From assembly GCA_017544125.1 (NCBI GenBank), contig JAFYET010000059.1:1-7197 (forward strand): DNA of 7,197 nucleotides, in the 5' to 3' direction. Position numbers and translations under genes: made by a program. Positions 1-5,508 of this stretch are shown in pieces. Numbering within the stretch: the first letter of the stretch is position 1; every line of letters begins with the position of its first letter. Source of the stretch: Ruminococcus sp. GTDB lineage: Bacteria > Bacillota > Clostridia > Oscillospirales > Ruminococcaceae. Below the pieces are notes generated by a model, which worked only from the letters and a program-made list of their open reading frames with translations, was not told where the DNA came from and did no database searches.

Positions 1-2
1 GG

Positions 3-125
3 GCTGTTGTAATCGGAGCGTTGTGCTTCTTTTATTACTTGTTCGCCGCCTTAGCGCCTACGGCGTTGGAGCTCTGCTCCAAACCTCGCTGGGGCTCTGC
101 CCCCGTCCCCGCAAGCCCTTTTTGA
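3..125 (+). CDS. Possible C-terminal tail of an upstream membrane-protein gene (5' end outside window)
   Basis: This frame is open from the left edge to a TGA at 123-125. Its first residues read AVVIGALCFFYYLFAAL, a convincing membrane-spanning stretch. The rest (rich in A, P, L, S) is translated from the multi-hairpin repeat that starts near position 44. If real, the gene ends inside the repeat, which would supply about its last 25 residues. A second + frame is also open to about 137 and is leucine-rich, so chance is possible. No family can be assigned from so short a tail. Hydrophobicity and the open frame are seen; that it is coding is inference. Confidence 0.3.
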   Translation, partial: AVVIGALCFFYYLFAALAPTALELCSKPRWGSAPVPASPF

Positions 126-138
126 GGAAAAGGGCTTG
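44..138. repeat. Multi-hairpin intergenic repeat element
   Basis: Four inverted repeats lie head to tail: CGCC(55-58)/GGCG(62-65); a perfect 7-bp stem TTGGAGC(66-72)/GCTCCAA(76-82); a 5-bp stem GGGGC(91-95)/GCCCC(99-103); and a perfect 11-bp stem CAAGCCCTTTT(112-122)/AAAAGGGCTTG(128-138). The second and third share the loop TCT. CGCCG at 44-48 can also pair with CGGCG at 61-65, an alternative fold. A run of eight T follows at 157-164. Elements of this look recur between genes in Ruminococcus-type genomes as I remember them. Function unknown. The boundaries are approximate because only one copy is in the window. Confidence 0.7.
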
Positions 139-208
139 ACCCCAAAACCTTCTTAATTTTTTTTACCACCACAACTTCCAATTTACCTAACCCCCATTCC
201 CGCATACC

Positions 209-217
209 AAGGAGGTG
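209..217 (+). promoter_or_regulatory. Ribosome binding site that fixes the lipoprotein start at GTG 224
   Basis: AAGGAGGTG is a near-perfect Shine-Dalgarno sequence. An in-frame GTG at 215-217 is part of this site and so cannot be the start it serves. The next in-frame GTG at 224 lies about 8 bases after GGAGG, the normal spacing. No convincing -35/-10 pair was found between the upstream repeat and this site. Confidence 0.8.
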
Positions 218-223
218 ACAGCT

Positions 224-1297
224 GTGCTGAAAAACAGAATATCTGTCCTCGCCCTTGCCGTGGCGCTGACCCTCTGCTCCTGCTCGGGAACGGGCGGCAG
301 TAATGACGACGGCGTGGGGCTTGCGGTGGTGGATAACGGCGGGCAGAGCTTCGCCCCGAATGTTCACCCCTATAGCTACCCCGAGTTTCTGAGTAAGATA
401 GATACCACCGAGACTCTATCTAATGTCAGCTACCGCAGCTTTGACCCCTCCTTTGTCAGCGAGGTGACGACCCAGCCCTTTGAGGGTAAGGAGTGTATAG
501 CCTCCTGCTCGGGACACTATATATATAAGTCAGGCAACTTCGTCGGCGTGCTTGACAGCAGCGGCAATACCATTCTCGAGGCCGATACCTTTGCAAGAGC
601 CGAGTTCGTCTCGGGTACTATCCTGCGTATGTATCTCTATGACTTTGAGGGCAGCGACTATATCTACGCCGATATTTCCGATAAGCAAAACGTCAGGCTG
701 ATAGATAACTATGCCTTTAAATCCTCAAATATCAGGATATCCGAGCGCCGTGTGGAGGATAGCGACAGGGTGCTTATGTACCTTATCTCAAACGGCACCG
801 CCGTTACGCAGACGGGCTATGACAGCATCTCCCAGAAGGATATCTCCGAGCTGCCCGCATCTGTAGGCTGTAAAAAGGCATATACCGTCACTAAGGACGG
901 GGCTTACTATATAATCACCTTTGATGAATTTTATAACTATACCATCTTTGAGGGTACCTACGCCAAGATCGACCTGAGTATCGCAGGAAAGCCCGGCAGC
1001 TGCTATATAATGAGCTATGAGGATAATATCGAGGCAAAGACCCTTATCGACAGCTTCAAGCGCTTTGAGGACGATAACACCGATACAAGAGATGATGACT
1101 ATATCTCCATAGACTTCGGGCTGTACGGTGAGGATAAGTATATCGTCACCCTCTATTCCTCCGGCAAGCTCATAACTCAGGGCACAAGAGACGGTGAGCA
1201 GTTCTATCAGAGCGCAAAGGTAGATAAGCGCTGCTTCGGCGACCTCGTCCGCTGGGTGGATACCACCGTAAGGGCAGAGTACGAGGATAATGCATAA
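224..1297 (+). CDS. Predicted secreted lipoprotein of unknown function, possibly with WG-like repeats
   Basis: The 357-residue product starts with a lipoprotein signal peptide: a Lys/Arg n-region (LKNR), a hydrophobic stretch (residues 6-17), then LCSC-SGTGG, with Cys20 the best lipidation site (LCS before it) and Cys18 an alternative. A Gly/Ser/Asn/Asp-rich tether follows. It should be anchored to the outer face of the membrane. The body is rich in Tyr, Asp and Ser and looks beta-rich. The segment around residues 98-125 (YIYKSGNFVGVLDSSGNTIL) resembles a WG/KWG-type repeat, where a strand reading G-x-hydrophobic-D-x-x-G-x-hydrophobic recurs, but I cannot trace a regular series. No catalytic motif is visible. 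The last codons (Asn-Ala-stop) lie in a repeat that begins at 1287-1288, so the C-terminus may have been altered by repeat insertion. Being a lipoprotein is well supported; the fold is a guess and the function is unknown. Confidence 0.85.
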   Translation: MLKNRISVLALAVALTLCSCSGTGGSNDDGVGLAVVDNGGQSFAPNVHPYSYPEFLSKIDTTETLSNVSYRSFDPSFVSEVTTQPFEGKECIASCSGHYIYKSGNFVGVLDSSGNTILEADTFARAEFVSGTILRMYLYDFEGSDYIYADISDKQNVRLIDNYAFKSSNIRISERRVEDSDRVLMYLISNGTAVTQTGYDSISQKDISELPASVGCKKAYTVTKDGAYYIITFDEFYNYTIFEGTYAKIDLSIAGKPGSCYIMSYEDNIEAKTLIDSFKRFEDDNTDTRDDDYISIDFGLYGEDKYIVTLYSSGKLITQGTRDGEQFYQSAKVDKRCFGDLVRWVDTTVRAEYEDNA

Positions 1298-1329
1298 TTC
1301 ATAATTATTGTGTCGCCCGTTCGGGCAAC
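1287..1329 (+). repeat. Partial, degraded copy of the TAATGCATAA hairpin repeat
   Basis: It begins ATAATGCATAATT (1287-1299), identical to 2417-2429. The 19 bases at 1300-1318 are identical to 2423-2441. It ends in a GCCC/GGGC hairpin (1315-1318/1323-1326). The matching stem at 2435-2452 is a perfect 7-bp stem, but here its outer part has a C-A mismatch (GTCGCCC opposite GGGCAAC), so this copy looks decayed or truncated. It supplies the stop codon of the lipoprotein gene. The rest of the element seen before ftsK is absent. Confidence 0.8.
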
Positions 1330-1376
1330 GGATTTTAAAGTATCTTTGCGAGGAAAAACAAGTGTCAGCTGAATTT

Positions 1377-1397
1377 ACATTTCTCCACTTGAAATGT
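1377..1397. promoter_or_regulatory. Inverted repeat overlapping the uppP -35 box, candidate operator
   Basis: ACATTTC (1377-1383) and GAAATGT (1391-1397) are perfect 7-bp arms around a 7-base centre. TTTAC before and GTAAA after extend the symmetry with a small offset. The right arm contains most of the TTGAAA -35 hexamer (1389-1394), so a bound dimeric regulator would block polymerase. It could instead be chance in AT-rich DNA. No regulator is encoded in the window. Confidence 0.4.
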
Positions 1398-1417
1398 GTA
1401 AAAAAATGTGCTATAAT
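1389..1417 (+). promoter_or_regulatory. Sigma-A promoter for uppP
   Basis: TTGAAA (1389-1394), a 17-base spacer, then TATAAT (1412-1417), preceded by TG one base upstream (1409-1410), which makes an extended -10. This is close to consensus for housekeeping sigma. The predicted transcript start is near 1424, giving a leader of about 84 bases before uppP. It is the only strong promoter I find between the genes, so it may also drive ftsK and the radical SAM gene. Confidence 0.8.
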
Positions 1418-1424
1418 ATATTGT

Positions 1425-1442
1425 TGCAGTTGATAAGCTGCA
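1425..1442 (+). other. Stem-loop at the predicted 5' end of the uppP mRNA
   Basis: TGCAGTT (1425-1431) pairs with AAGCTGCA-side bases 1436-1442 (one G-T pair), giving a 7-bp stem with a GATA loop. It begins within about two bases of the predicted transcript start. Stems right at the 5' end are known to protect mRNAs from 5'-end-dependent decay, so an mRNA-stability role is a reasonable inference. The leader shows no riboswitch or T-box hallmarks. Confidence 0.45.
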
Positions 1443-1507
1443 TAAATATTTAGTAAATGAATAAAATCTTTCATAAGAAATAAAAACCATAAAGGGGCAG
1501 CAATAGT

Positions 1508-2371
1508 ATGAGTATATTAGAAACGATAGTACAGGCGGTGATACAGGGGCTTACCGAGTTTTTGCCGGTGTCAAGCTCCGGGCATCTGTCGCTTTATCAG
1601 CATTTTACGGGCAACAGCGGAGAGGGTGCGCTTATGTTCTCGGCGGTGCTGCATTTAGGCACACTGGTGGCGGTGTTCTTAGCATTCCGTAAGCTGATAA
1701 TCGACCTTATCTTTGAGTTTTTCAGAATGTGCAGCGATATCGTGCATAAGAAATTCATCTGGGAGAAGATGAACCCCGAGCGCCGTATGATAGTTATGAT
1801 AATCATATCTACCTTTATGCTCGTGCCGTTTATGTTCTTTAAGAGCTGGTTCGAGGGTATAGCGCAGGATACGTCTATTATGGCAGAGGGTATATGCTTC
1901 CTCTATACAGCGGCTATCCTCTTCCTTTCCGATAAATGCACCAAGGGCAAAAAGACCAAGGGCGATATAACCGCCAAGGACGCAGCTACCGTGGGCTTTT
2001 TCCAGGGCGTGGCACTGCTGCCGGGCGTTTCCCGCTCGGGCTCGACAATATCCTCGGGGCTCTTCTGCGGCTTTGACCGCTCAACCGCTGTGGCATACTC
2101 TTTCGTGCTCGGCATACCCGCAATTCTCGGCGGCTGCCTGCTCGAGATATTCGAGGCAGTAAAGGAGCACGAAACGTCTGTCAGCCTCTCAAGCTGCGCC
2201 GTAGGCTTAATAGTTGCAGCACTTGTGGGCATATGCGCCATCAAAATGGTAGAATGGCTCGTCAAGAGCGATAAATTCAAGGTGTTCTCTATCTATACCG
2301 GCGTTCTCGGCGTTATAGTCATCTTCATAGCTATAATCGAGCTCGTAAAGGGAACAACCATTCAGTTTTAA
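1508..2371 (+). CDS. uppP: Undecaprenyl-diphosphatase UppP (BacA family)
   Basis: This integral membrane enzyme removes one phosphate from undecaprenyl diphosphate, regenerating the lipid carrier for peptidoglycan and wall polymers. Raised levels are known to give bacitracin resistance. The 287 residues are close to the usual family length. Both signature motifs are intact: QGLTEFLPVSSSGHL at 13-27 (Glu17, Ser22-24, His26) and PGVSRSGSTI at 172-181 (Arg176). The first acidic position of the (E/Q)xxxE motif is Gln13, a common family variant. Hydrophobic segments lie near 42-60, 94-111, 126-141, 195-217, 230-250 and 260-280. ATG 1508 is preceded by AAAGGGG (1491-1497), 10 bases upstream. It has its own promoter (1389-1417) with a candidate operator. 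Its TAA stop (2369-2371) is the first three bases of a 61-bp repeat. Identification is secure. Confidence 0.97.
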   Translation: MSILETIVQAVIQGLTEFLPVSSSGHLSLYQHFTGNSGEGALMFSAVLHLGTLVAVFLAFRKLIIDLIFEFFRMCSDIVHKKFIWEKMNPERRMIVMIIISTFMLVPFMFFKSWFEGIAQDTSIMAEGICFLYTAAILFLSDKCTKGKKTKGDITAKDAATVGFFQGVALLPGVSRSGSTISSGLFCGFDRSTAVAYSFVLGIPAILGGCLLEIFEAVKEHETSVSLSSCAVGLIVAALVGICAIKMVEWLVKSDKFKVFSIYTGVLGVIVIFIAIIELVKGTTIQF

Positions 2372-2429
2372 TGCATAAATGCACGCATTATCCGCTTTCA
2401 GCGGAAAACGCTATGCATAATGCATAATT
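2369..2429 (+). repeat. 61-bp intergenic repeat, copy 1 (direct)
   Basis: It matches 5302-5362 at 60 of 61 positions; the only difference is A2400 against G5333. It begins with the uppP stop codon (TAATGCATAA). The centre is a small hairpin CCGC/GCGG (arms about 2392-2395 and 2401-2404). The flanks, rich in ATGCA, are imperfect inverted repeats of each other, so the whole unit can fold into one long imperfect stem. The near-identity far exceeds what the flanking DNA shows and implies recent spread or gene conversion. Confidence 0.9.
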
Positions 2430-2547
2430 ATTGTGTCGCCCTTACGGGCGACAGATGCCCATTCGGGCGAGCCGCCTGCGGCGGCTAATTATCAATTGTA
2501 AATTTTTAAATTCGTCCTGCGAAGCAGGACGCCTCAATTATGCATTA
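2418..2547 (+). mobile_element. 130-bp MITE-like element with 12-bp terminal inverted repeats
   Basis: TAATGCATAATT (2418-2429) and AATTATGCATTA (2536-2547) are perfect 12-bp terminal inverted repeats. Between them lie four hairpins: GTCGCCC(2435-2441)/GGGCGAC(2446-2452); GCCC(2457-2460)/GGGC(2465-2468); GCCGCC(2471-2476)/GGCGGC(2480-2485); and CGTCCTGC(2513-2520)/GCAGGACG(2524-2531). It overlaps the end of the 61-bp repeat, so 2369-2547 is a compound unit bounded by TAATGCATAA and TTATGCATTA. The last three hairpins recur in inverted order at 5361-5432. There is no transposase, so any movement must have been driven in trans. TA at both outer edges would suit a TA-duplicating (IS630/Tc1-type) transposase, but that is inference. 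Confidence 0.7.
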
Positions 2548-2555
2548 GAAAGTGT

Positions 2556-2560
2556 GGTGA
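2556..2560 (+). promoter_or_regulatory. Weak ribosome binding site deciding the ftsK start (TTG 2566)
   Basis: GGTGA pairs with the 16S tail (ACCUCC region) and ends 5 bases before TTG 2566. Alternative in-frame starts are GTG 2554 and GTG 2557, which overlap this site and have only a poor AGAAAG upstream. Any start before 2547 would translate the hairpin repeat and is rejected. The site begins 9 bases after the repeat ends. Confidence 0.5.
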
Positions 2561-2565
2561 ACTCG

Positions 2566-5304
2566 TTGGCAGCTGCAAGCGGCACAAAAAAGACTTCTTC
2601 CAAAGCTAAGACCTCGGCTAAAACGCCCGCAAAAAGGGGCGCAAAGGCAAGTGATGCGAATATGCAGGAGAGAAGAAGGCTCATATCTATCATGCTCGTG
2701 CTGTTCGGGGCGCTGACGGGCTTTCTTACCTATATAAAAGGCGACGGCGGGCTCTGGACGGGGCTTTATAACTTCCAGCGTGGGCTTTTCGGCGACGGCG
2801 TGTTCCTGCTCGCCCCTATGCTCATATACCTGGGCGTTTTCATATCAAAGGATAAGTGCGATAAAAACGCTATAATCGCAAAGCTGGTGCAGGGGCTTAT
2901 CGTGCTGCTGCTCGTATGCGGTATGTGGCTGATATTTGCCCAGGGCAAGGTCGAAGGCGGCAGCTTCTTTAAAAAGCTGGGCGGGCTTTACTCTGACGGC
3001 GTTAACCCCGGCGTGCGTGGCGGCGGTCTTTTCAGTGCGGTCATCGGCTGGACGCTGCTCGCACTCTTCAAGTCCGTCGGCTCAAAGATAATAATAGTGC
3101 TTCTTACCATACTTTTCCTGATGATGCTCACAAACCTCACTATCCCCCAGATAGCGGAAAGCGTTTCGGGCTTCTTTAAGGCTATATACCGTGCGCTCAA
3201 TGAGGATAAGATAGCAGCGCAGGAGCGTGCCGAGGAGCGCAGAAAGCGCCATGAGGAGCTGAAAGCCGAGCGTGAAAAGGCAGAGGCTGAAAGAAAAGCC
3301 AAGGAAGAGGCAAGAAGCAAAAAGCGTGTTGATATAAAGCTCTCGCCTAATAAGAGGAAAGAGCCTGTAAGCACCTATGAGAACCCCGATGACTTCGTGC
3401 CCTTTATCCCCGAGGAGATGCGTGAATCAGATATCGGCAAGAAGATACCCGACTTCACCCTCGCACTTGATTTTAACAGCGCTGACAGCGTTACCTATAC
3501 CGAGCAGCCCCCCGTGACCGCAGACGAGCCGCCCTTTGAGATGAGCATAAGCGGTGTCTCCCGCGAGGAAAAGCTCGTAAATGATACAAAGCCCGAATAC
3601 GGCTATGATGAAGACCTCTTCCCGCCCGAGGATATGCCCGAGCCGGAAATTGACTTCCCCGAGGATGAGGAGCTGCCCGAGGGCAGCCCCGAGCTTGACC
3701 GTATAATCGAGGAAGCCGTTGCCCAGTCGCAGAAAAACGCTACCCACGAGGATAAGGGCGGCTACCAGACCCTCCACGTTGAGGAGGGCGGTCAGACATC
3801 TATGATCGAGGACGAGGAAAAGACCGTATGGACACCGCCCCCGATAGATATACTCAAATACGCTAAAAACAATATCCCCACCGAGCAGGCTAAGCAGGAG
3901 ATGCTCTCAAAATCCGATGTGCTGGTGAAAACGCTTACCGATTTCGGCGTGCATACCTCTATCACGGGCATTTTCAGAGGCCCCTCTGTCACAAGATATG
4001 AGCTTAAGCCCGATGCGGGTGTCAAGATAAGCAAGATAACCAACCTTGATAAGGATATAGCCCTCTGCCTTGCAGCTAAGGGCGGTGTGCGAATAGAAGC
4101 CCCTATCATCGGTAAAAACGCCGTAGGTATCGAGGTGCCTAATACCACAAGAGATACGGTATCTCTGCGTGAGCTTATCGACTCGGAAGAATACCGTAAT
4201 ATGAAGCATGAGCTTATGTTTGCCGTCGGTAAGGATATCGAGGGCAAGATAGTCGTGGGTGATATCTCAAAGATGCCCCATATGCTTATTGCAGGTACTA
4301 CCGGCTCGGGTAAGTCGGTGTTTACAAACTCTATCATCATAAACATTCTCTACCACGCTTCTCCCGAGGAGGTCAAGCTGGTGCTTATCGACCCGAAGAA
4401 GGTCGAGTTCCCCGTGTATAACGGCATACCCCACCTGCTCATACCCGTTGTCACCGAGGCTGATAAGGCTGTCGGCGCTTTAGGCTGGGCGGTAAATGAG
4501 ATGATGATGCGCTATAACCTCTTTGAGGCAAACGGCGTTAAGAATTTGGAGGGCTATAACGCCTACCGTGATGCTCACCCCGAAAAGAGGCTGCCTAAAA
4601 AGCCTAAGATAGTGATAATAGTCGATGAGTTTGCAGACCTTATGCTCGCAGCTAAAAACGAGGCTGAGAACTCGGTTCAGCGCTTAGCACAGCTTGCCCG
4701 TGCAGCAGGTATGCACCTTATAATCGCTACCCAGTCACCGAGAGCTGATATAATCACAGGTGTCATCAAGGCAAATATCCCGTCAAGAACGGCGCTTTCC
4801 GTTTCAAATAATACAGAGAGCCGTATAATCTTAGACGAGGTGGGCGCTGAAAAGCTGCTCGGCAACGGCGACCTGCTCTTCAAGCCGCAGGGGACGAGAA
4901 ACACTCTGCGTGTGCAGTCGGGCTTCTGTACCGACTCTGAGATAATGGAGCTTGTTGAGTTCTTGAAGGATACCGGCAAGACCGAATATTCAGCCGAGGT
5001 AATGGAAAAAGTCGAGGAGAACACCCCCCGCCCCAAGGAGGAGCGAAGCTCCGGTGAGGGCGGCGACGATGTCGTGCTCAATGACGATGACAGCATCATC
5101 GAGCAGGCGATACAGATAATCGCCGAGACGCAGACCGCATCTACCTCATACCTGCAAAGAAAGCTCAAGCTCGGCTATGCCCGTGCCGGCAGGATAATGG
5201 ACGAGCTCGAGGATATGGGCTTCGTCGGCCCCGCCAACGGCGCTAAAGGCAGAGAAGTCCGCATAACCCGTGAACAGTGGCTCGAAAGAGAAGCGAGAAA
5301 ATAA
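2566..5304 (+). CDS. ftsK: DNA translocase FtsK/SpoIIIE
   Basis: This membrane-anchored hexameric ATPase pumps chromosomal DNA through the closing septum at division, and in spore formers into the forespore. With the TTG start it has 912 residues. A Lys/Ala/Ser/Thr-rich cytosolic head (1-38) precedes membrane segments near 39-57, 79-93, 104-125 and 155-189 (possibly two). A charged Glu/Arg/Lys helix (about 215-255), likely coiled coil, leads into a long acidic, Pro-rich linker (to about 420). The motor domain has Walker A GTTGSGKS (Lys583) and Walker B IIVDEFADLM (Asp687, Glu688), then RLAQLARAAGMHLIIATQ and GAEKLLGNGDLLF. The C-terminal winged-helix gamma domain (about 843-905, with ASTSYLQRKLKLGYARAGRI) reads the orienting DNA sequences. 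Bacillus subtilis SpoIIIE has 787 residues; the extra length is mainly linker. Extending the frame back to TTG 2431 would add 45 residues of translated repeat and is not credible. Family is certain; start is moderately sure. Confidence 0.95.
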   Translation: MAAASGTKKTSSKAKTSAKTPAKRGAKASDANMQERRRLISIMLVLFGALTGFLTYIKGDGGLWTGLYNFQRGLFGDGVFLLAPMLIYLGVFISKDKCDKNAIIAKLVQGLIVLLLVCGMWLIFAQGKVEGGSFFKKLGGLYSDGVNPGVRGGGLFSAVIGWTLLALFKSVGSKIIIVLLTILFLMMLTNLTIPQIAESVSGFFKAIYRALNEDKIAAQERAEERRKRHEELKAEREKAEAERKAKEEARSKKRVDIKLSPNKRKEPVSTYENPDDFVPFIPEEMRESDIGKKIPDFTLALDFNSADSVTYTEQPPVTADEPPFEMSISGVSREEKLVNDTKPEYGYDEDLFPPEDMPEPEIDFPEDEELPEGSPELDRIIEEAVAQSQKNATHEDKGGYQTLHVEEGGQTSMIEDEEKTVWTPPPIDILKYAKNNIPTEQAKQEMLSKSDVLVKTLTDFGVHTSITGIFRGPSVTRYELKPDAGVKISKITNLDKDIALCLAAKGGVRIEAPIIGKNAVGIEVPNTTRDTVSLRELIDSEEYRNMKHELMFAVGKDIEGKIVVGDISKMPHMLIAGTTGSGKSVFTNSIIINILYHASPEEVKLVLIDPKKVEFPVYNGIPHLLIPVVTEADKAVGALGWAVNEMMMRYNLFEANGVKNLEGYNAYRDAHPEKRLPKKPKIVIIVDEFADLMLAAKNEAENSVQRLAQLARAAGMHLIIATQSPRADIITGVIKANIPSRTALSVSNNTESRIILDEVGAEKLLGNGDLLFKPQGTRNTLRVQSGFCTDSEIMELVEFLKDTGKTEYSAEVMEKVEENTPRPKEERSSGEGGDDVVLNDDDSIIEQAIQIIAETQTASTSYLQRKLKLGYARAGRIMDELEDMGFVGPANGAKGREVRITREQWLEREARK

Positions 5305-5362
5305 TGCATAAATGCACGCATTATCCGCTTTCGGCGGAAAACGCTATGCATAATGCATAATT
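5302..5362 (+). repeat. 61-bp intergenic repeat, copy 2 (direct)
   Basis: This is the partner of 2369-2429, 60 of 61 bases identical and in the same orientation. As in the first copy, its first three bases are the stop codon of the gene before it, here ftsK. The central hairpin is CCGC/GCGG around positions 5325-5337, where G5333 replaces A2400. Confidence 0.9.
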
Positions 5363-5458
5363 GAGGTATCCTGCTTCGCAGGATGAATTTTAATTGACAA
5401 TTAGCCGCCGCAGGCGGCTGCCCGAATGGGCATATTATCGCCACAGGCGATACCTCAA
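5351..5458 (-). mobile_element. MITE-like hairpin element, inverted relative to the copy before ftsK
   Basis: Read on the - strand it follows the order of 2418-2547: hairpin TATCGCC(5436-5442)/GGCGATA(5446-5452), hairpin TGCCC(5419-5423)/GGGCA(5428-5432), hairpin GCCGCC(5404-5409)/GGCGGC(5413-5418), an AT-rich spacer, hairpin ATCCTGC(5368-5374)/GCAGGAT(5378-5384), then the terminal TAATGCATAATTGAGG (5351-5366). The block from TTGAGGTATC (5361-5370) to GATACCTCAA (5449-5458) is closed by its own perfect 10-bp inverted repeat. The far end has lost the TAATGCATAATT terminus and passes into a 7-bp tandem repeat. Stem changes relative to the other copy are paired. Confidence 0.7.
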
Positions 5459-5489
5459 CTGTTACCTGTTACCTGTTACCTGTTACCTG
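5459..5489 (+). repeat. 7-bp tandem repeat (CTGTTAC), 4.4 units
   Basis: Four perfect CTGTTAC units (5459-5486) plus CTG run from the end of the hairpin element to six bases before the ribosome binding site of the radical SAM gene. Perfect short tandem repeats change length by slippage, so copy number may differ between strains. It is outside the coding frame, so any effect would be on leader length or structure rather than on frame. Confidence 0.9.
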
Positions 5490-5508
5490 ACAAAAAGGTG
5501 GTGCTCAT

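Noticed and set aside
112..164. 11-bp hairpin followed by a run of eight T as a rho-independent terminator
   Set aside because: The T run starts 18 bases after the stem, too far for a standard terminator, and the hairpin is part of a repeat cluster.
1315..1340. GCCC/GGGC hairpin after the lipoprotein gene as a terminator
   Set aside because: The stem is four to five pairs and no U-tract follows directly (AACGGATTTTAAAG). It is better explained as a decayed repeat copy.
788..1474. Long open frame on the - strand across the end of the lipoprotein gene
   Set aside because: It overlaps the lipoprotein gene antisense, has no ribosome binding site or recognisable domain, and arises from the codon bias of the + strand gene.
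1547..1549. Gln13 of UppP as a lost catalytic Glu
   Set aside because: The family motif is (E/Q)xxxE; Gln at the first position is a common active variant, and Glu17 and the PGVSRSG motif are intact.
2435..2531. Series of short palindromes as a CRISPR array
   Set aside because: The palindromes differ from one another, spacing is irregular, there are no constant repeats with unique spacers, and no cas genes are present.
5394..5438. TTGACA (5394-5399) with TATTAT (5433-5438) as a promoter for the radical SAM gene
   Set aside because: The spacing is 33 bases and no -10-like hexamer occurs 16-18 bases after TTGACA.
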